Assembly: GCA_003640385.1 (NCBI GenBank)
Contig: RCAB01000042.1
Location: 1 to 64,000 of the forward strand
DNA length: 64,000 nt
DNA from: Setaria digitata
Taxonomy: Eukaryota > Nematoda > Chromadorea > Rhabditida > Setariidae
Direction: 5' to 3'
Below the pieces are notes generated by a model that was given only the letters and a program-made list of their open reading frames with translations, was not told the DNA's origin and made no database searches. Positions 27,463 through 40,601 of the stretch are shown piece after piece. The translations under genes were made by a program, and so were the position numbers. The first letter of the stretch is position 1, and every line of letters starts with the position of its first letter.

Positions 27463-30400
27463 ATGGCAGCAGCAGCATCTTATTGCAGTATCCAGCTTAA
27501 GAGTTATGAATTGTCAACTAATCTGGCGGAACTTCCAAGCGATTTACATTGGCGTCTTGCCAATTCGTTAAATTTTCAAACTCTGTGGATAAAAATAATT
27601 GATGATTCGACTAAGAGTGCATTCAATTTAAGGTAAATATTTTGTTGCAAAATTGCGTTTTGAGTTCTAAAATATTTGATGACAGCACCGTGTCCAAATT
27701 CATTCCCTAAAAAAAGAAATGTATATGAGCATCGTGATTGGTCATAAAACAGCAGATATCCTTCAGGTTATCAAATTTCTGCTGGTAGTTTATGGATTCT
27801 GCATTTCACTGCTACACACAAGAAACTAGTATTTGGTTTTAGAATTTCTATCAGGAAAATCCTTAGTCAGTTCAAAAAAATACAAAAACGAATGTATGGC
27901 ACCTGATTTTTATCTGAGTAAGAAAATGGATATGGATAAATACTTCAAATATGAAAAAAAAAGGAAACATTTCGAATGAGCTTCTCTCCTATTCACCTCC
28001 ACTATTTGAAATACAGGATTTTAAAAGGAGCAGTTTGAAATATTCGAGAGTAATTTCTACTGACTTTTTAATAATTGTTCAGGTTACAGAGTAGTATCGT
28101 CTTGATTAGATCATTAGTTATGTGAAGAAACTTTAAGATGCGATGGGCATCTTTTTCTCTTCACGCAATGATTTAAGCAATTGAGCTACTTTCATAGATG
28201 TCAAAAGTTAGAAACATAGTTATGCTCATAATTGGGGATTCAATTATTGTAATTAAATGACTAACTCATTGAAATGGTCATGGCCTGCCACAAAAAGTGA
28301 AGAAATTAAAATATTTTGTCAGTGGTAATATGTTCATCACTGTAAGCGTTTGTTGCTATTATATATTTGATCCTAAAACATTGAATATTGAGAGGGATGA
28401 TTTACAGGATCATAAGAGATGTAAAAGACGTATAAAATTTATTAGTCCCACATTTAACCGACAGAGATAGTAAAAGGAAATATGCTAGCGTTCTGAGTGT
28501 AGGAAAGGAAGAAAACGGAATCGAACATTTGCTTCACTTAGTTATTTGACGATAGATCCATTTAGTGCTAGTCAAAAAGGATCGCAAAGATGCTATAACT
28601 TCTTATATAGACATTTTTCAGTGTTTCCGAGTACGATCGTATTTCCCAAGCAAAGAATCAAGGATCATCAATTTTGTATTTGTGGGGAAATCGAGGACAG
28701 ACTGTAAAACATTTACTACAGAGACTTCAGTCATTTTCAAAAATGCATGGAGCATGTATGGATGGACCTCAGTTGGCACTGAGACGCAAATTCGGTGGAG
28801 TTATTACGAGATTTTAATAGGGCCAAGAAAGAGTGTAAGATTCAGATTTTGTTTTTACCGTAAAAGTGTCGTAATATGTAAGTGAGTATTATGGTATTAC
28901 ATTGAAGTTGGTTTCAAATATTTGAATTTTACTGAAAATTCTTCACCTCGTTCTAACCTTGCAAGGTCGGTACTGATTTTCAGTGCCGGTAAAGTGGTCA
29001 GCTGAAGAGCAGATTACGGTTAAAGTAATGGGTATTGATGAGTGTATGCTACAGCTTCTTTGTCACGCTCGTGGTTTTCCTTGGCCTCGTTTCCAATGGA
29101 TGGAAAATAATAAGGATGTCAATTATTCGAAAGGAAAAGCGCTCGTCATTTCTAGGTTTCTTGAAGCATTGTGTCTTATCAAAATATTGCAAGAATCTTC
29201 AACTTGAAAAGTCTACAAGCTCTCATAATGATATTTTCGTCAACAAAAATCAAAATGAGAAAAACATTTATAACGGTATGGGAAAGGATTCACAGAGAGA
29301 GCAAAGATTATTCCTTCTCATCAGTTGGCGAGATTCAGATGCAGTTGTCGAAGAGAAATAATATACAAATGCAGAATATGGAATGAAATTGAGGAGGGCT
29401 TTGAATATTCCACATTTTACCGGAAAACGGGGAAAGCTTTTCACTCTGAACTGATAACGAATGGAGTGGAATTGTCCGCATTTATACCTGCAGATATGAG
29501 AGGTCCATTCCATGTGCAATTATAGTAAGGGACTATTTAAAAGAAAAATTTTTTTATATCACTGGAATTTTAAGCCTCAAGTTCTGCCTCAATTATTCAT
29601 TTAAATATTTCTTTGTAGTTTAGTTTATGGTTTGACAGATATGGTTTTTCAAAACTTCTTTTGCAGTAGACTCTTGCGAACGATGTGCCAAGTACGAGAA
29701 TTCACCGTTGCCTTTTTCAATTGACTATTTGAGAAATACAATTTTTGGAAACAGTATAGGTCTTTATTTTTAAAACATAACTTTTTTCCTGGTGATTTTT
29801 GGTTGCTATTTGCAATTTTAGTACTTGGGACATGTCAACCAGTCTCATTTTCTGTTTTTTTTTCCTTTTTTTTTCTTTTAACTAAATCTGCAAAGTTTCA
29901 GTCTTTTGAAATATTCCTTGCATTGACAACTGCTCTTTTTAGTTGGATGGAACGCGGAATTAATTGCTACGGATAAAGTTGCATTAATTATAAGTAACTG
30001 CGATTACATCAATTTACCGAGCTTGGTCACACCTCATTGCGATGCCGAAATGCTTGCAGAATCTTTGCAAAACCTCAAGTATTTGATAATTGTCTCATTA
30101 TTTATTTTTTAAAACTCATAGTTTCAAGGATTTGATGACTGAGAATTCCAGATCAAATTTTTGTTGAAACAAAAATTTGTATACACTGGAATAACATATC
30201 ATTCGTTAGATATTAGCATCTTAAGTCTTGATTGGAGTCGCGACAATTATGTTTTGTAGTTTCAAAACTGTTGCGCTTGGTGACCTGAATCTTGTCGAAA
30301 TGTATTTTTTCATTAAAGAATACCGCAGACTTCTCGGTGATGGAGTTTATGGTGAGATTTTTATGGTAGTTCTCTTTCTTCATATCTGTTTAGAATATAT

Positions 30401-32849
30401 AGTATATCCTTTTATAGATTGCAGCTTGTAATTTCTTTAGCTGTGTTTTACTTCGTTGGTCATGGTTTTGAAAGAAACGGAAAAAATTATTTGCTAGCAG
30501 TAGATGCACCAGGCGCCGACAGCAAAATAGCTGGTTGTGTTTCCGTCGAGTGGATTCTATCAGTTTTTGAAGACTCACATCCGGCTTTAAATTTGATACT
30601 TCTGGATGTTTGTCGGAAAAATATGAAGTATGCGTATTTTATTTATTTTATGACTTCCAATATTGGTTGCATATGGCTTTTGCGACTTAAAGAAAAGTAT
30701 AAGCTGTATAAGCTGTCTATTTTTCGAGGTTTACTCTTTATAATAACAGAGAAATAGATTTCTTGTATTTGAATAATACTGTTATTTAATTAAATTTCAA
30801 AGCAAAGACAGAAAATATTCAATTTTTCAGATGTCTTAATACCACTGGATGTTTGGATGCTGCAGATACCGAAGTAACACCAAAAATTGCACGCAACACC
30901 GTCTGTGGATATGCAACGTAATATTAGCCTTTAGGAAAGCAACGTTTTCGAAGAGTTTTTTGAAAGAGAAAAGCGTCTTCTTTTATACAAGGAGTTTCTT
31001 ACATTAATTTTCAGTAGCAGTGGGGTTAGTGCTTTTGAAGTGCATGGAGAAAAAAATGGTGTCTTCATGAAGCATTTGTTGCAGCATATAGCTGATGAAG
31101 TAACAGTTCTCGAAATGCTAACAAAGACTTTTCAAGGTAATGCTTATTAAAGAGAAATTTTGCAGGTGCTTCCTTATTAAGTTTAGCAGTTAGCTAACTT
31201 ATATGTATATAAAACATACTCTACTCTAAAACTCAACACTAACTTTTTCAATGGTCATCGTATTTTCAGAAATCGCAAATGACCCTAAAGTCCGCGATGC
31301 ACAAATCCCAGAGCTTAAATCGAATTTGGTGCTCCCTCGAGGGCTAAGAGATCCTCTTGTTTGTTATGGTCATACAGCATCTTTTAGTTGTCATACTCTT
31401 CATTGGCGTTATATGCATGGTATCATTTCTTGTCACACTATTTTTTCTTTTTTTTTTTCTGTTCAATGCTATACTGTTTAGTGTTTACATCTCTTGTTTC
31501 ACTGTACAGTAAGTTCCTTTCTCTGAAAAAAGCTGAAGAACAAAGAAAGAGAAAAGAACTTTAATTATTTCTACTTACTTATAGAACTTGAAAGGGTGCT
31601 TGAAAATATAGGGTGCTTGAAAACTGAATATAGGGTGCTTGAAACATTTTTTTTTTTTAAGCGCCAAATCTGGAAACTTAAAAATCACAGTCAACGTTGT
31701 TCAAAAACTAACTGCTAGGAAATGTATGATCAACAGAAATTGCCCTTACAATGTAACTGCTAAGAAATATTTTATAACTTGGTTCTTTTCAGAGTTGCCA
31801 GATCCGATAACCGTTCAGTTTGAGGACCAGAATATGATTGTTACCATCTGGTATGACTATGTTGGACATTTTACGAACAAAGTGTACATATTGAGTAGTG
31901 TCAGTGATCTACCTCGTGAGAACAAAGATGAAACATATTGTTTAAAACCGATGTCTACCAAGTTTTCATATGTTGCACATTTACGCTTCCCTGAGGTTTG
32001 CTTCTGATAAGATAATTGAGGTGAGCAGGATTAAAAGTGTAAATAATTTGTCAACTTTGCAAACAGTTCTTGGAAGTTTGGGATTAAAGCGGAAAGGACA
32101 ATTTCTGAAAAGTTTTATGATTGAGTTTCCACAGAATTCTTACTGTGAATTTTGTTTAATTAAGTGGTCCCTTTGTCCTGTGCATAACCTTGCTATTGCG
32201 CGAAATTTTAGCATTTCGATGTATCTCCAGAAAGAGTAATAGAAGATGGTGACGAAGGCGTTTCAATATCCGTAATGTTATCAAATTTACAGCGTCTGAA
32301 AGTAAGTACATATATCTCAAAAAGAACTGATATTGCACATATATAAGTAATAAAAGATATATAAAGGATTGATAGTTTACCAAAAGTAGATTTCTACTGC
32401 GCACGGTAGAAAAGGTTATGAATATTAGTTGGTTGCATGGAATAAATATACTGAAAAAGAAAGTGTAATGTTCAAATTGGAAAAGACACTCTTTTAGGTA
32501 GTAGAAGTAAACGGTATTGTTTCCCTGATTTTTCTCTAGGTCTAGTATTCATTTTCTTTAGAGCTTCCTCTCGGCATCTTTAATATCCGATTTCTTGGTG
32601 GATTTCAAAGAGGTTTATTAGTTTGTTTTTAAAAATCATGTATTTTTCGTGGATTTCATCTCTTGACATTTCCAGGGAGCTATATCATGCTCGATAGATC
32701 TTTCAAATCGTGAAGATAATAGAGTGATAGCATCAAAAAGTAATATACCACTGGGTGATGTGTTAGTTACAAGGATTTATCGGATGGAATACAACAACTC
32801 TGATTTCAATTACGGAGGCAATAAAAATCTGAGTGTAGTTGATATGTAG
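27463..32849 (+). CDS. MALT1-type paracaspase
   Basis: Exons: 27463-27632, 28622-28794, 28984-29155, 29339-29524, 29619-29629 (11-nt microexon), 29667-29753, 29943-30078, 30260-30351, 30441-30627, 30831-30917, 31015-31136, 31270-31419, 31793-31995, 32212-32301, 32676-32849. All phases agree and the total is 679 residues. The order is an N-terminal death-like domain, one Ig domain (CHARGFPWPRFQW to IIYKCRIWN), a caspase-like p20 domain starting at DKVALIISNCDY, then a C-terminal beta-rich Ig-like region. The catalytic His lies in FVGHGFE (codon 30461-30463) and the Cys in LLDVCRKN (codon 30611-30613). VDAPGAD matches the MALT1 VDAP motif. MALT1 cleaves after Arg and scaffolds NF-kB-type signalling; C. 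elegans MALT-1 works in IL-17 signalling in neurons. The protein should be cytosolic. One Ig domain precedes the protease, where vertebrate MALT1 has two. Confidence 0.95.
29619..29629 (+). other. predicted 11-nt microexon of the MALT1-like gene
   Basis: Exon 29339-29524 ends in phase 2 and exon 29667-29753 needs phase 1, so they cannot be joined directly. An 11-base segment preceded by CTTTGTAG and followed by a GT donor supplies exactly 1+9+1 bases. It brings the full coding length to 2,040, a multiple of three. It would add Y-L-V-Y after HVQL. This is inferred from phase only. Confidence 0.55.
31586..31645. repeat. short tandem repeat in a MALT1-like intron
   Basis: Three copies of the word GGGTGCTTGAAA, spaced by about 17-21 bases, lie in the intron between exons 31270-31419 and 31793-31995. 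A local duplication with no coding meaning. Confidence 0.7.
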
Positions 32850-35800
32850 TGTTTTGCTGCAGAATTTTCTTTCATTTATTTGTTAAACAGATTGAAAGAT
32901 TTATGGTGTGTAGTATTGTCGAAGAAAATATATGCTGCTTTTTCCTGTTTAAAATTTAAAAATGACTTGTTGCAAAACTGTGGCTAATAGGCGCCTTGGC
33001 TAGAGGGACTACTGTTGACCGAGATAAAATTCAATGGCTCTGTTTTAACACCTTGCTCTCCTTATGAATATGTCCGCATTTGTAAGACTATCTTCCTTTT
33101 CGTTGTCTATCCATATATCTAAAAACTAGCGGAGTAATGTAAACAGATCAGTTGAAATTTGAAAAGTCGATTTTTCAAATATTTCACTTTTGATTCTAGT
33201 AGGAACTCCCATGTTTCAAGGCATGGTTGGGTTTCAGTCCGTGCTTCTCTTTAAAAGTATGTTTGCTAGGCAGAGGGATCGGAGTGATACTTGGGACAGG
33301 TAACATTGTGCATATTCGACTCTTTAAAGGCTTTATTTTAACGAAGGCTACTTGTAGATTGTAAGATCGCAAATGAAGGACGAGTTGTTTCTGTGTTGAT
33401 CTTCCTTCTTAGAACGCCAGTCAGCTTCACTTTACTCAATGCAAACTGGATGAGGGGATAATTTTTTTTACCACATATAATAGGAAAAATTAGGGAAATG
33501 AGCAGTGAGAAATACTTTTACTTAACATTGGTAGAGCGGTGTCTGCTACGATTTTACTTTTCTCAAAAATCAATCAGAATTCAAAGTGCTTGTAGGAGTA
33601 AATAAAGGAAAGGAAGAATTATGAGTTATTCGGAAATTTAAAATTGTTGGCAAAGCTTTAAATCTATAAAAAGAAAAACCAGTGTCTGCAGAACTTCTTT
33701 AATTCTATTAGTTTATCCATAAGGTGAAGGGAAAATCATCGACAAGAGGAAATTAATGTTTCATCAGTTTCAGATTACTGTAAGAGCCTATTCTCCATTG
33801 CTACGAGAATAAAGTGAAAGTTTTGATTTGCTAAGAGTTTAAAAAAAGGAACAAAGGACACTTAGAAGTCATGAAGAGGTTGAATTAAATTAAATAAGGA
33901 AGAATGGTATAGAAAGAACCTGCAATACCAAAAATTAATTTGTTCGATGTGGTCTACTTCATCTGTTAGCTACAGCAGGGTCTAACTACTCAAATCGACG
34001 AGATACAATTCAAGCAGAATCAAGCGACAGGAGCATTTTCTTTGCCTGCTTTATTATTACTATATTTTTTATAGCCTTCCTCAATGAATGTTCAGTATTT
34101 CACACGGACATTTCAAATCTATAAACTCATTCCACACCTTGCACCTGTTTCACTGCCAGTTAACGAATTCTACACTCTCAATAATTTAGTTACTTGTCAG
34201 TGCTGTCATTTAATTCTTATGTGGTAAAATATTATTATTATACGTGAAAGAACATTTTGAATTGAAATAAAATATCTCTTGAATAATTGCGAAGCACAAA
34301 TTTCATTTTTTGCAAGCTGTAATATTTATTAATAAGTAGCAGTTGTAATAGTTAAAAAGAACGAAATTTATTTGTATAATATACGGCAATCAAAAACTCA
34401 GAAAACATATTCTGATTTCTATGGAAATGGCGAAAGAATTTCTCCTTTGAAAATTGAATTTTGCGGTGATCATTGTTTGGCATGTGATCAGCCGTTACAA
34501 CAGATATTCTAGTATTCCTTAAATGATTCACTTACTTTTAGTTAATAATTAATCCCACTTACTTGCCCCGTCATCCACTTTTGCAAAACTTCTTAAGTGG
34601 CATATCCAAATGGTTTCTTAATAGTTTTGAAAACCTGTTGGTTCGACAATTTGCCTGTGTTCCGTTATTTTTCGAAACTATAAGAATTTCGATACTTTAC
34701 AGTGCAAAGTAACAGTAGACCATTAACAGGACATAACGAAATGAAGTTTCTAGATCGATAAGGGAAGCGAAATTCGCAAATTGAGTGATTATATTGAAGA
34801 GGTTAGTCTAGAAAAGGTAAAAAACAGCATCGACTCTATAAAAAACTGTGATAGACTAATAAAGAAAAAACAAAAGTTGAATACTTAACAGAACAAAAAT
34901 CAAACGATCATATTTAGATAAAAAAAAACAAAGATCCTTGAGGCAGTTAATTTAAGATGTTGAGAGTGATAAAAGGATATATTGGTTGCATGCATAGGTT
35001 GGGTGCGTTGAACCCAGTTAACCTATTATGACTCTATTTCTAGGATTGCTTCTGACTGCTTTCATCGTTAAGTGAGGTTCTGGAACCAAATAAAGGAAAT
35101 ATAAGTTGTTTGTGTCAGCTTTCTTTTCTTTGGAATTCTGAGAGCTTAACAAGCATGTATATAAAGTTGAGTGGATTTTTAATATCAGATGGTAGTTCTG
35201 GTAATTATTGTCATCGTCAACTAACAATTCACAAGCCGCTGATGAAATCCGTGGTAACTTACACTTTCCTTATCCTTGAAGAATTCATTCCTCATTTTAT
35301 TTCTGCTGTTTTGTTTTCAACTAGATATAATCAACAAAATAGTCCCATTATCACTACAGCTTTCATAGTCCATTTAATAACTGGACCAAACTAATGTGAG
35401 TAATCTATTCCAACCGATATTTATCTTGACTGTTTTTCTCTTAAATTTCTCCTTTTTCGTTTAGTATGGCTAAAGTAAATAACACATTTGCTCCGCATTC
35501 CATATCTTTTGTTTCTTCATTTCATGCAGTTTAACTGGTATCGCAAAATTATTTAATTTTAATATTTTTAAAAGATGCGACGTAGTCCAAAATCTTACAC
35601 AGTAGTTGACCACCTGTAAGATATCAAATTACACATTAAAATATATCAAGTTAGACCCTAAATTAGTCTTCTTTTCTCAAAGCGAAATGAAGTAACATCA
35701 ATAGGAACAATAAAAAAAAAAAAAAACTTGGCAAATTGCTCTTATTTATTCGTCTACGTTTGGCTGTTCTCCTGTACTATTGTTATTCAATTATATTAAA

Positions 35801-36181
35801 ATCCTAAATAAAAATATCGAGGAAAGTTAGCAGGAACTTCATTAGAAGGACCTAGGAACAATAGATACAGTACAGAACATGCATGCTCTTTCGATTCTTT
35901 AGCAGGGTATCAAATTTCGATAATGATAATCACAGTTCAGACAGAAATTTATTTCTTTTTACATAATTCACATTTCGCTACAAATATGCAAAGTAAAAGC
36001 TTAATGAAGCAAATTTTGCTTTAAAATTCAATTAAAGTTCAAACATTTTATAGTTCTACTTTAAGCATGAAAATTTTTTGTTCGTATAAAAGGACAGTTT
36101 TAGTTCAGTTATCATTTGTAGCATCTTGAAGACCTCTCGGTCAATTGCTTTACTGCACAGATTTAGCTATACTCAGAACAA
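32850..36181. other. 3.3-kb intergenic stretch
   Basis: Lies between the MALT1-like stop and the coiled-coil gene start, both on +. It is AT-rich, and short frames occur on both strands without domains or splice partners. It contains the MALT1-like 3' untranslated region and the promoter of the next gene. The gap is too large for a typical nematode operon spacing of about 100-400 bases. Confidence 0.55.
36162..36176 (+). other. acceptor before the coiled-coil gene start (SL-type)
   Basis: A pyrimidine-rich tract ends in ACTCAG at 36176 and the ATG begins at 36182. No upstream coding exon is found, so this fits a spliced-leader acceptor with a very short leader. A second possible acceptor ends at 36121. 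Confidence 0.4.
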
Positions 36182-39100
36182 ATGTCTCTCCACCGCGACT
36201 CACCAGGAGTTTTTAGAACTCCTGCTGAATTACCAGTTAGACATTTATCATCTCACTTTCATTAATTAAGTCTCGTATTTCTCAGGTTTAAAATGATAAT
36301 GCAAATGACGATGTTCGTCTCGCAAAATGATGCAATTCATTTATGGCAAAGGAAAATTTATAGTAATAATAAGTTTGGGAATTTTTGAAGTTTGAATTTT
36401 TATCAAGTATTACTATACTTCTAAATTGAATCCGTTCAATGTGTTTTAACACAAATAACAAACGACAGAGCGATAACAGTTCTTTGGGTAAGCTACCAAA
36501 TGATTTGGAAACGGCACGAACGATCATCGAAAGTTTGATAACACAGTTAAAGGTATTGCTCAAAGAGCTCTTCTACGATCATTTTATGCTTTTAGAATTT
36601 CATCACCACACCGATGAATCTCAGTATTTTCAAAATCATTCTGAAAGTTTTCTGTACTGCTAAACGAGCCAGTTCCAGATTCATGACGATGTAACTTCGA
36701 ATTTGATTCTTCTGCAAAAGAAAATTCAACACACCCATCAGAGGACACAAGATGCCATACAGATGGTACGACTCTGTCTACAAAAGTGAATTAGAAGACA
36801 GCTAAATTAGGTTGGCAGGTATACTGTCGAGGAGTGATTATGGGAAGTGATCGACCTAACCAGCATCATCTGCTTCAAAAATCCCCCGCATTATGATGGG
36901 TTGAACTGAATGCCTAAGCAATTTGAGTGATGGCAAAGTCCTAGCACCTAAGACTTATTTATTTGTTTTAGCTTGAAGATCGGCTGGACAACATTGAAGC
37001 AACGTGGACCAAGGAACTGGAGGACCAGCACAAACGTTGGCTCGACAAATATAATCAGTTAATTAGGGAAGCGGAAAATACTCGTCTTTTGTGAGTTCAT
37101 TGATTAAAAATATATTTACTCCGTCTTTGTCATTATAGAGTATGTTTGTCAAGCAAGTAGAAACAATCTAACTGGAAGCATTAAAAATGAGCCAAATGGA
37201 TACACCAAACAAAATCATGTATTATGCAAATTACGCATTCTTTACATAATTAACGATTTCAAAAATTACGAGAAATTTGGAAAAATAATTTGACTACCAC
37301 TGCATTCATATTTCATTTTCATATGTTTCGCCAATGAAATCTATACTCAAAGTTCAATATTTTATTTAAATTAACCTAATTAATGAGTACCGAACATGAA
37401 CCACGTTGCAGAAAATGGCGCATGATAGATTTAAGTAAAAGCAATAGGGGTAAAAGAGGCAAGATGTGTTACAGAAGGATGTAGACAGAAGAAGAACTTT
37501 GGCTGAACTCAAACTTCGAAATTTTTAGGAACAAAGGAACATTCAAAGTTCCAGAAACAGATAAAAGCGATAAAGTGAAAATATCAAAGCATCAACTTGA
37601 AGGTCTCAACCGTCGTGTCGTGCTGATAAATGAAGGAATCGGTGAGATGGAAAAAGTTGCAGGTGGCGCTAAAAACTTCAGTGAAAAGCTTCAACTCGAT
37701 AAGCAAAAGATCATAAATATCGATGCTCGGGTAACTAATTACTTAACAATCCAAAATAACGTCGCAACGATTCATCCACCTTATCTTGGCTTGTATTTAA
37801 TTAGCTCCTACTTCTACATGCACCAGTGCTTCTCTAATGTCTAATGCAGTGTTGGATAATTTATTTCGAAACTCGCCACTGCCATTTTTTTTTTCGTTAT
37901 TTCATTACAGTTGAAAGCGTTAACAAAGAAAGAACAAAAGCTGAGCGCTGAGCTGACTAAACAAATGAAAATTCATTTTCGCAAGCCTTTTACACAAATG
38001 GTCGACACGCCATCCGAGCCAAATTTTTACGGTGTTTGTGAAGTTATTGACGGCTATCAGAAAGTAACGTTAATGTTATCAGATGAAAATATCCACTATG
38101 GTTCCAAAATAAATGAAAGTTTTTTGTTCTTCAGTGGAAAAGTTTGTTAGGAGCCTTAATTACCTTCACTCTAAGTTGTAGACCATTGAGAATTTGGACA
38201 AGGCTTTGCAAACACTGGAGCAAGTTAAGAAAGTACCAGCAATGAAAAGCATTGATAGTACAATTCAGTGTACACCATCGGTAGATGAAGTTGATGAAAT
38301 GGCTGTTGTGATGAGACGTTTCGTTGCTAAGCTACGTGTGCAGGTTTGGCTTCTTTCCGGAATTAGTTCAGCTAAAGGAAATTGAGGCTATCTAAAATAA
38401 CTTTTAACGCATAAATTTTCTCTCTCCACTAAAATATGATGGGTTGTTTTCGTTTCTATGACTGCAGTGGTTCCTAGAAAAGTGCTCGAAAAAAGAAAAA
38501 TGATTTCAGCTGGCTTCAGTTCACTCCTCCAATAATCCAGCATTGAGTCCAGTGCTTCACACCGACAAGGTAGGTTCACTCTTAAGGGCTTATGATCAAA
38601 TGATGGGAAGACTTAAAACAATGGCAATAATTTCAAATGCAACTGTAACTGTTCCAATCCATCATGTAGTGCAGAAGTGTTACCTGTCAACGCATTAAAA
38701 TGAACAGAAATTAGTAATTGCTTATAACTATATTGGAAGATAAGGTCCAGCTTGCTAACTGATAAAGGATATTTCTGAGAGCTATTTCAAAAAGACAATT
38801 TTTTTGTGGTTCTTCTAATGTTAGTCGTCTCGGTTTCGAAATAATTTAGAGTGTACCGCTGACAAACAGTAGCAGTGACTTGAACTCAAAGGAATTCATA
38901 GATGCAACTACTGAGTTCGGGTCATCAAACCGCATCGCCACTTCTGACTTTGGTGCAGCTCCACTCCAAACTTCACAACCTGTACAGGCCGGTTGGTTTT
39001 CCAAGCTATTTTAGCAGCGCACAATTTCAAGTTGATTGAAGCTCTAGTTCGACTTGCTTTTTTTTCTAAATTAGAATTTATCCTGGCTAAAATGAGTGAA

Positions 39101-39873
39101 AATTCCTTGCTGAAATTAAGAAACTAAAACCAAAACTAATGGTCTTTGAAAATAATCACAGTTACTATTAGGATCGTTATCCTCATCTACGAATTCGCAG
39201 TTTCTGGCTTTGCAATCTTCAATTTCCAGTGAAAAAAAGGTAACTAAAGAAAAATCCTCAAATGAAACAAAGCAATAAAAAGCCGAAACTTTTTAATTTC
39301 TGCTCTATTTACCTTATTGATAAAGACCACTGTCGCTAGGTTGACTACCTTTCATCCAGTATTAACAGCTCTCTTTAATGAAACATTAAAAATAATAATT
39401 TTATTCGACCTATTGTACTGTTGATCTAATGACAATAGTAATTAGTAATTGGTAATAATTATAGTAAACAAGAATAATGACAATAATTATGCAGCGAATA
39501 AGCAATAATATATATATAAATATATATATATTAAAAAAAACAAACAATAAAAACGAAGTGGCAATGTTTTATAATGCATGGTAAAATGAAGAAAAAAAAG
39601 ATATGCACCGAGTGATAAGCACTGGAGAAGTAAAAAAAGTTTGGCACAGCAATGAATTTATCTTACCAATTAATTAATTTCCCTCTCCAGTTGTTGATAA
39701 AAAAGTTCCTAATTTCTTGGAAATGCAATAACAGTAACTTTTGGGAGATGGAGTGGTCATCGTTATCCACTCGAGCAAGTAATATGCATCATATAATGCA
39801 TTTCGTGGATTCAAATAATAACAGTAATCTAAATGAGTGGCAGTCAGATCAAAGAGTGGACATTGGGCTATGA
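36182..39873 (+). CDS. coiled-coil protein of unknown function
   Basis: Exons: 36182-36235, 36469-36552, 36679-36765, 36972-37090, 37529-37730, 37911-38063, 38182-38343, 38510-38569, 38850-38991, 39172-39239, 39691-39873. All phases agree, giving 437 residues. The N-terminus MSLHRDSPGVFRTPAELP has two Ser/Thr-Pro sites. Residues about 20-290 are charged, heptad-like helices (for example TWTKELEDQHKRWLDKYNQL). The remainder is Ser/Asn/Thr-rich and probably disordered, with several FG or F-G dipeptides. I do not recognise the family. The helical part faintly recalls nucleoporin coiled coils (Nup62 and Nup58 type), including a W-x-x-ELEDQ-x-K pattern, but the usual FG-repeat N-terminus is absent. 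Exons 2 and 11 have the weakest splice sites. There is no signal peptide or membrane segment. It converges on the PAN gene with 267 bases between stop codons. Confidence 0.75.
39495..39535. repeat. TA-rich microsatellite in an intron
   Basis: An alternating AT tract (TATATATAAATATATATATATT-like) in the last intron of the coiled-coil gene. Simple-sequence repeat. Confidence 0.7.
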
Positions 39874-40140
39874 TCATTCAAATAAGCGAACGGTCTAAAT
39901 TAGGAAAATATTGAAGCCTGTTCTACAAGAAAAAATTTTCAGCAGTGGGACAGCTCTGGTGACACTTTTACGCTATTTAAAGTAATTTTACACCAAATGC
40001 ATCTGTTTTCTTTAGCAGTTCAAAAGCAGCTTCAGTGTAATTGTTATTTGTTAGAGTGGTGAAAACGGTTTATAGAAAAAGATGTGTTGATGAGACAGTA
40101 AGAAATTTGTTCGCTGTACAGTAGCTAATAACTGTTTAGG

Positions 40141-40601
40141 CTATGTGAAACACCGAACACATTTCAGTAATACAAGTTCATCACTCTCCACCGCTATTGG
40201 CATCTCTTTGGGGCAGTCATCTTGGCCTTTTATTGAGGTCAATGAACACTGAAAACATTATTTGTTATAAAATTCAAATTCACAATTTCCAGTAGCGATT
40301 GTCACCACCTTTAATATATATGCACAGAGGTTTTCTATGCAGAAGGTATCTTCTATGTCATAGGTTCAAGAAATAATTTGAATCATAAGAGGTCTTCAGC
40401 AACATAACTTACAGCACTTGAATTGGTAGTGTGGATGTTTCAGAAATCTTACCAGATTTGATTTGTAGTCGTACTGGGAAACAGTACAATTGTATCTCCA
40501 GCATATTTCAGCGCACTGCCCAACGGAAAGTGCCGGTTCCACTACTTCTGCTTGACGTATCCTAGTCAGTTCCGTCACTGCACTTATCGTGTAATCGCAT
40601 T
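40141..40601 (-). other. PAN-like module 7 and C-terminus
   Basis: Exons 40601-40453 (CDYTISAVTELTRIRQ to CAEICWRYNCTVSQYDY) and 40248-40141 (CSLTSIKGQDDCPKEM to LKCVRCFT, then stop). The protein ends four residues after the start of the final CxxC motif, so no membrane anchor follows. Confidence 0.82.

Noticed and set aside
29035..29361. 108-residue plus-strand ORF in the MALT1-like gene
   Set aside because: It runs through the intron in a frame different from the Ig-domain exons on both sides, so it is a shadow. Its alternative acceptor at about 29322 would give a premature stop.
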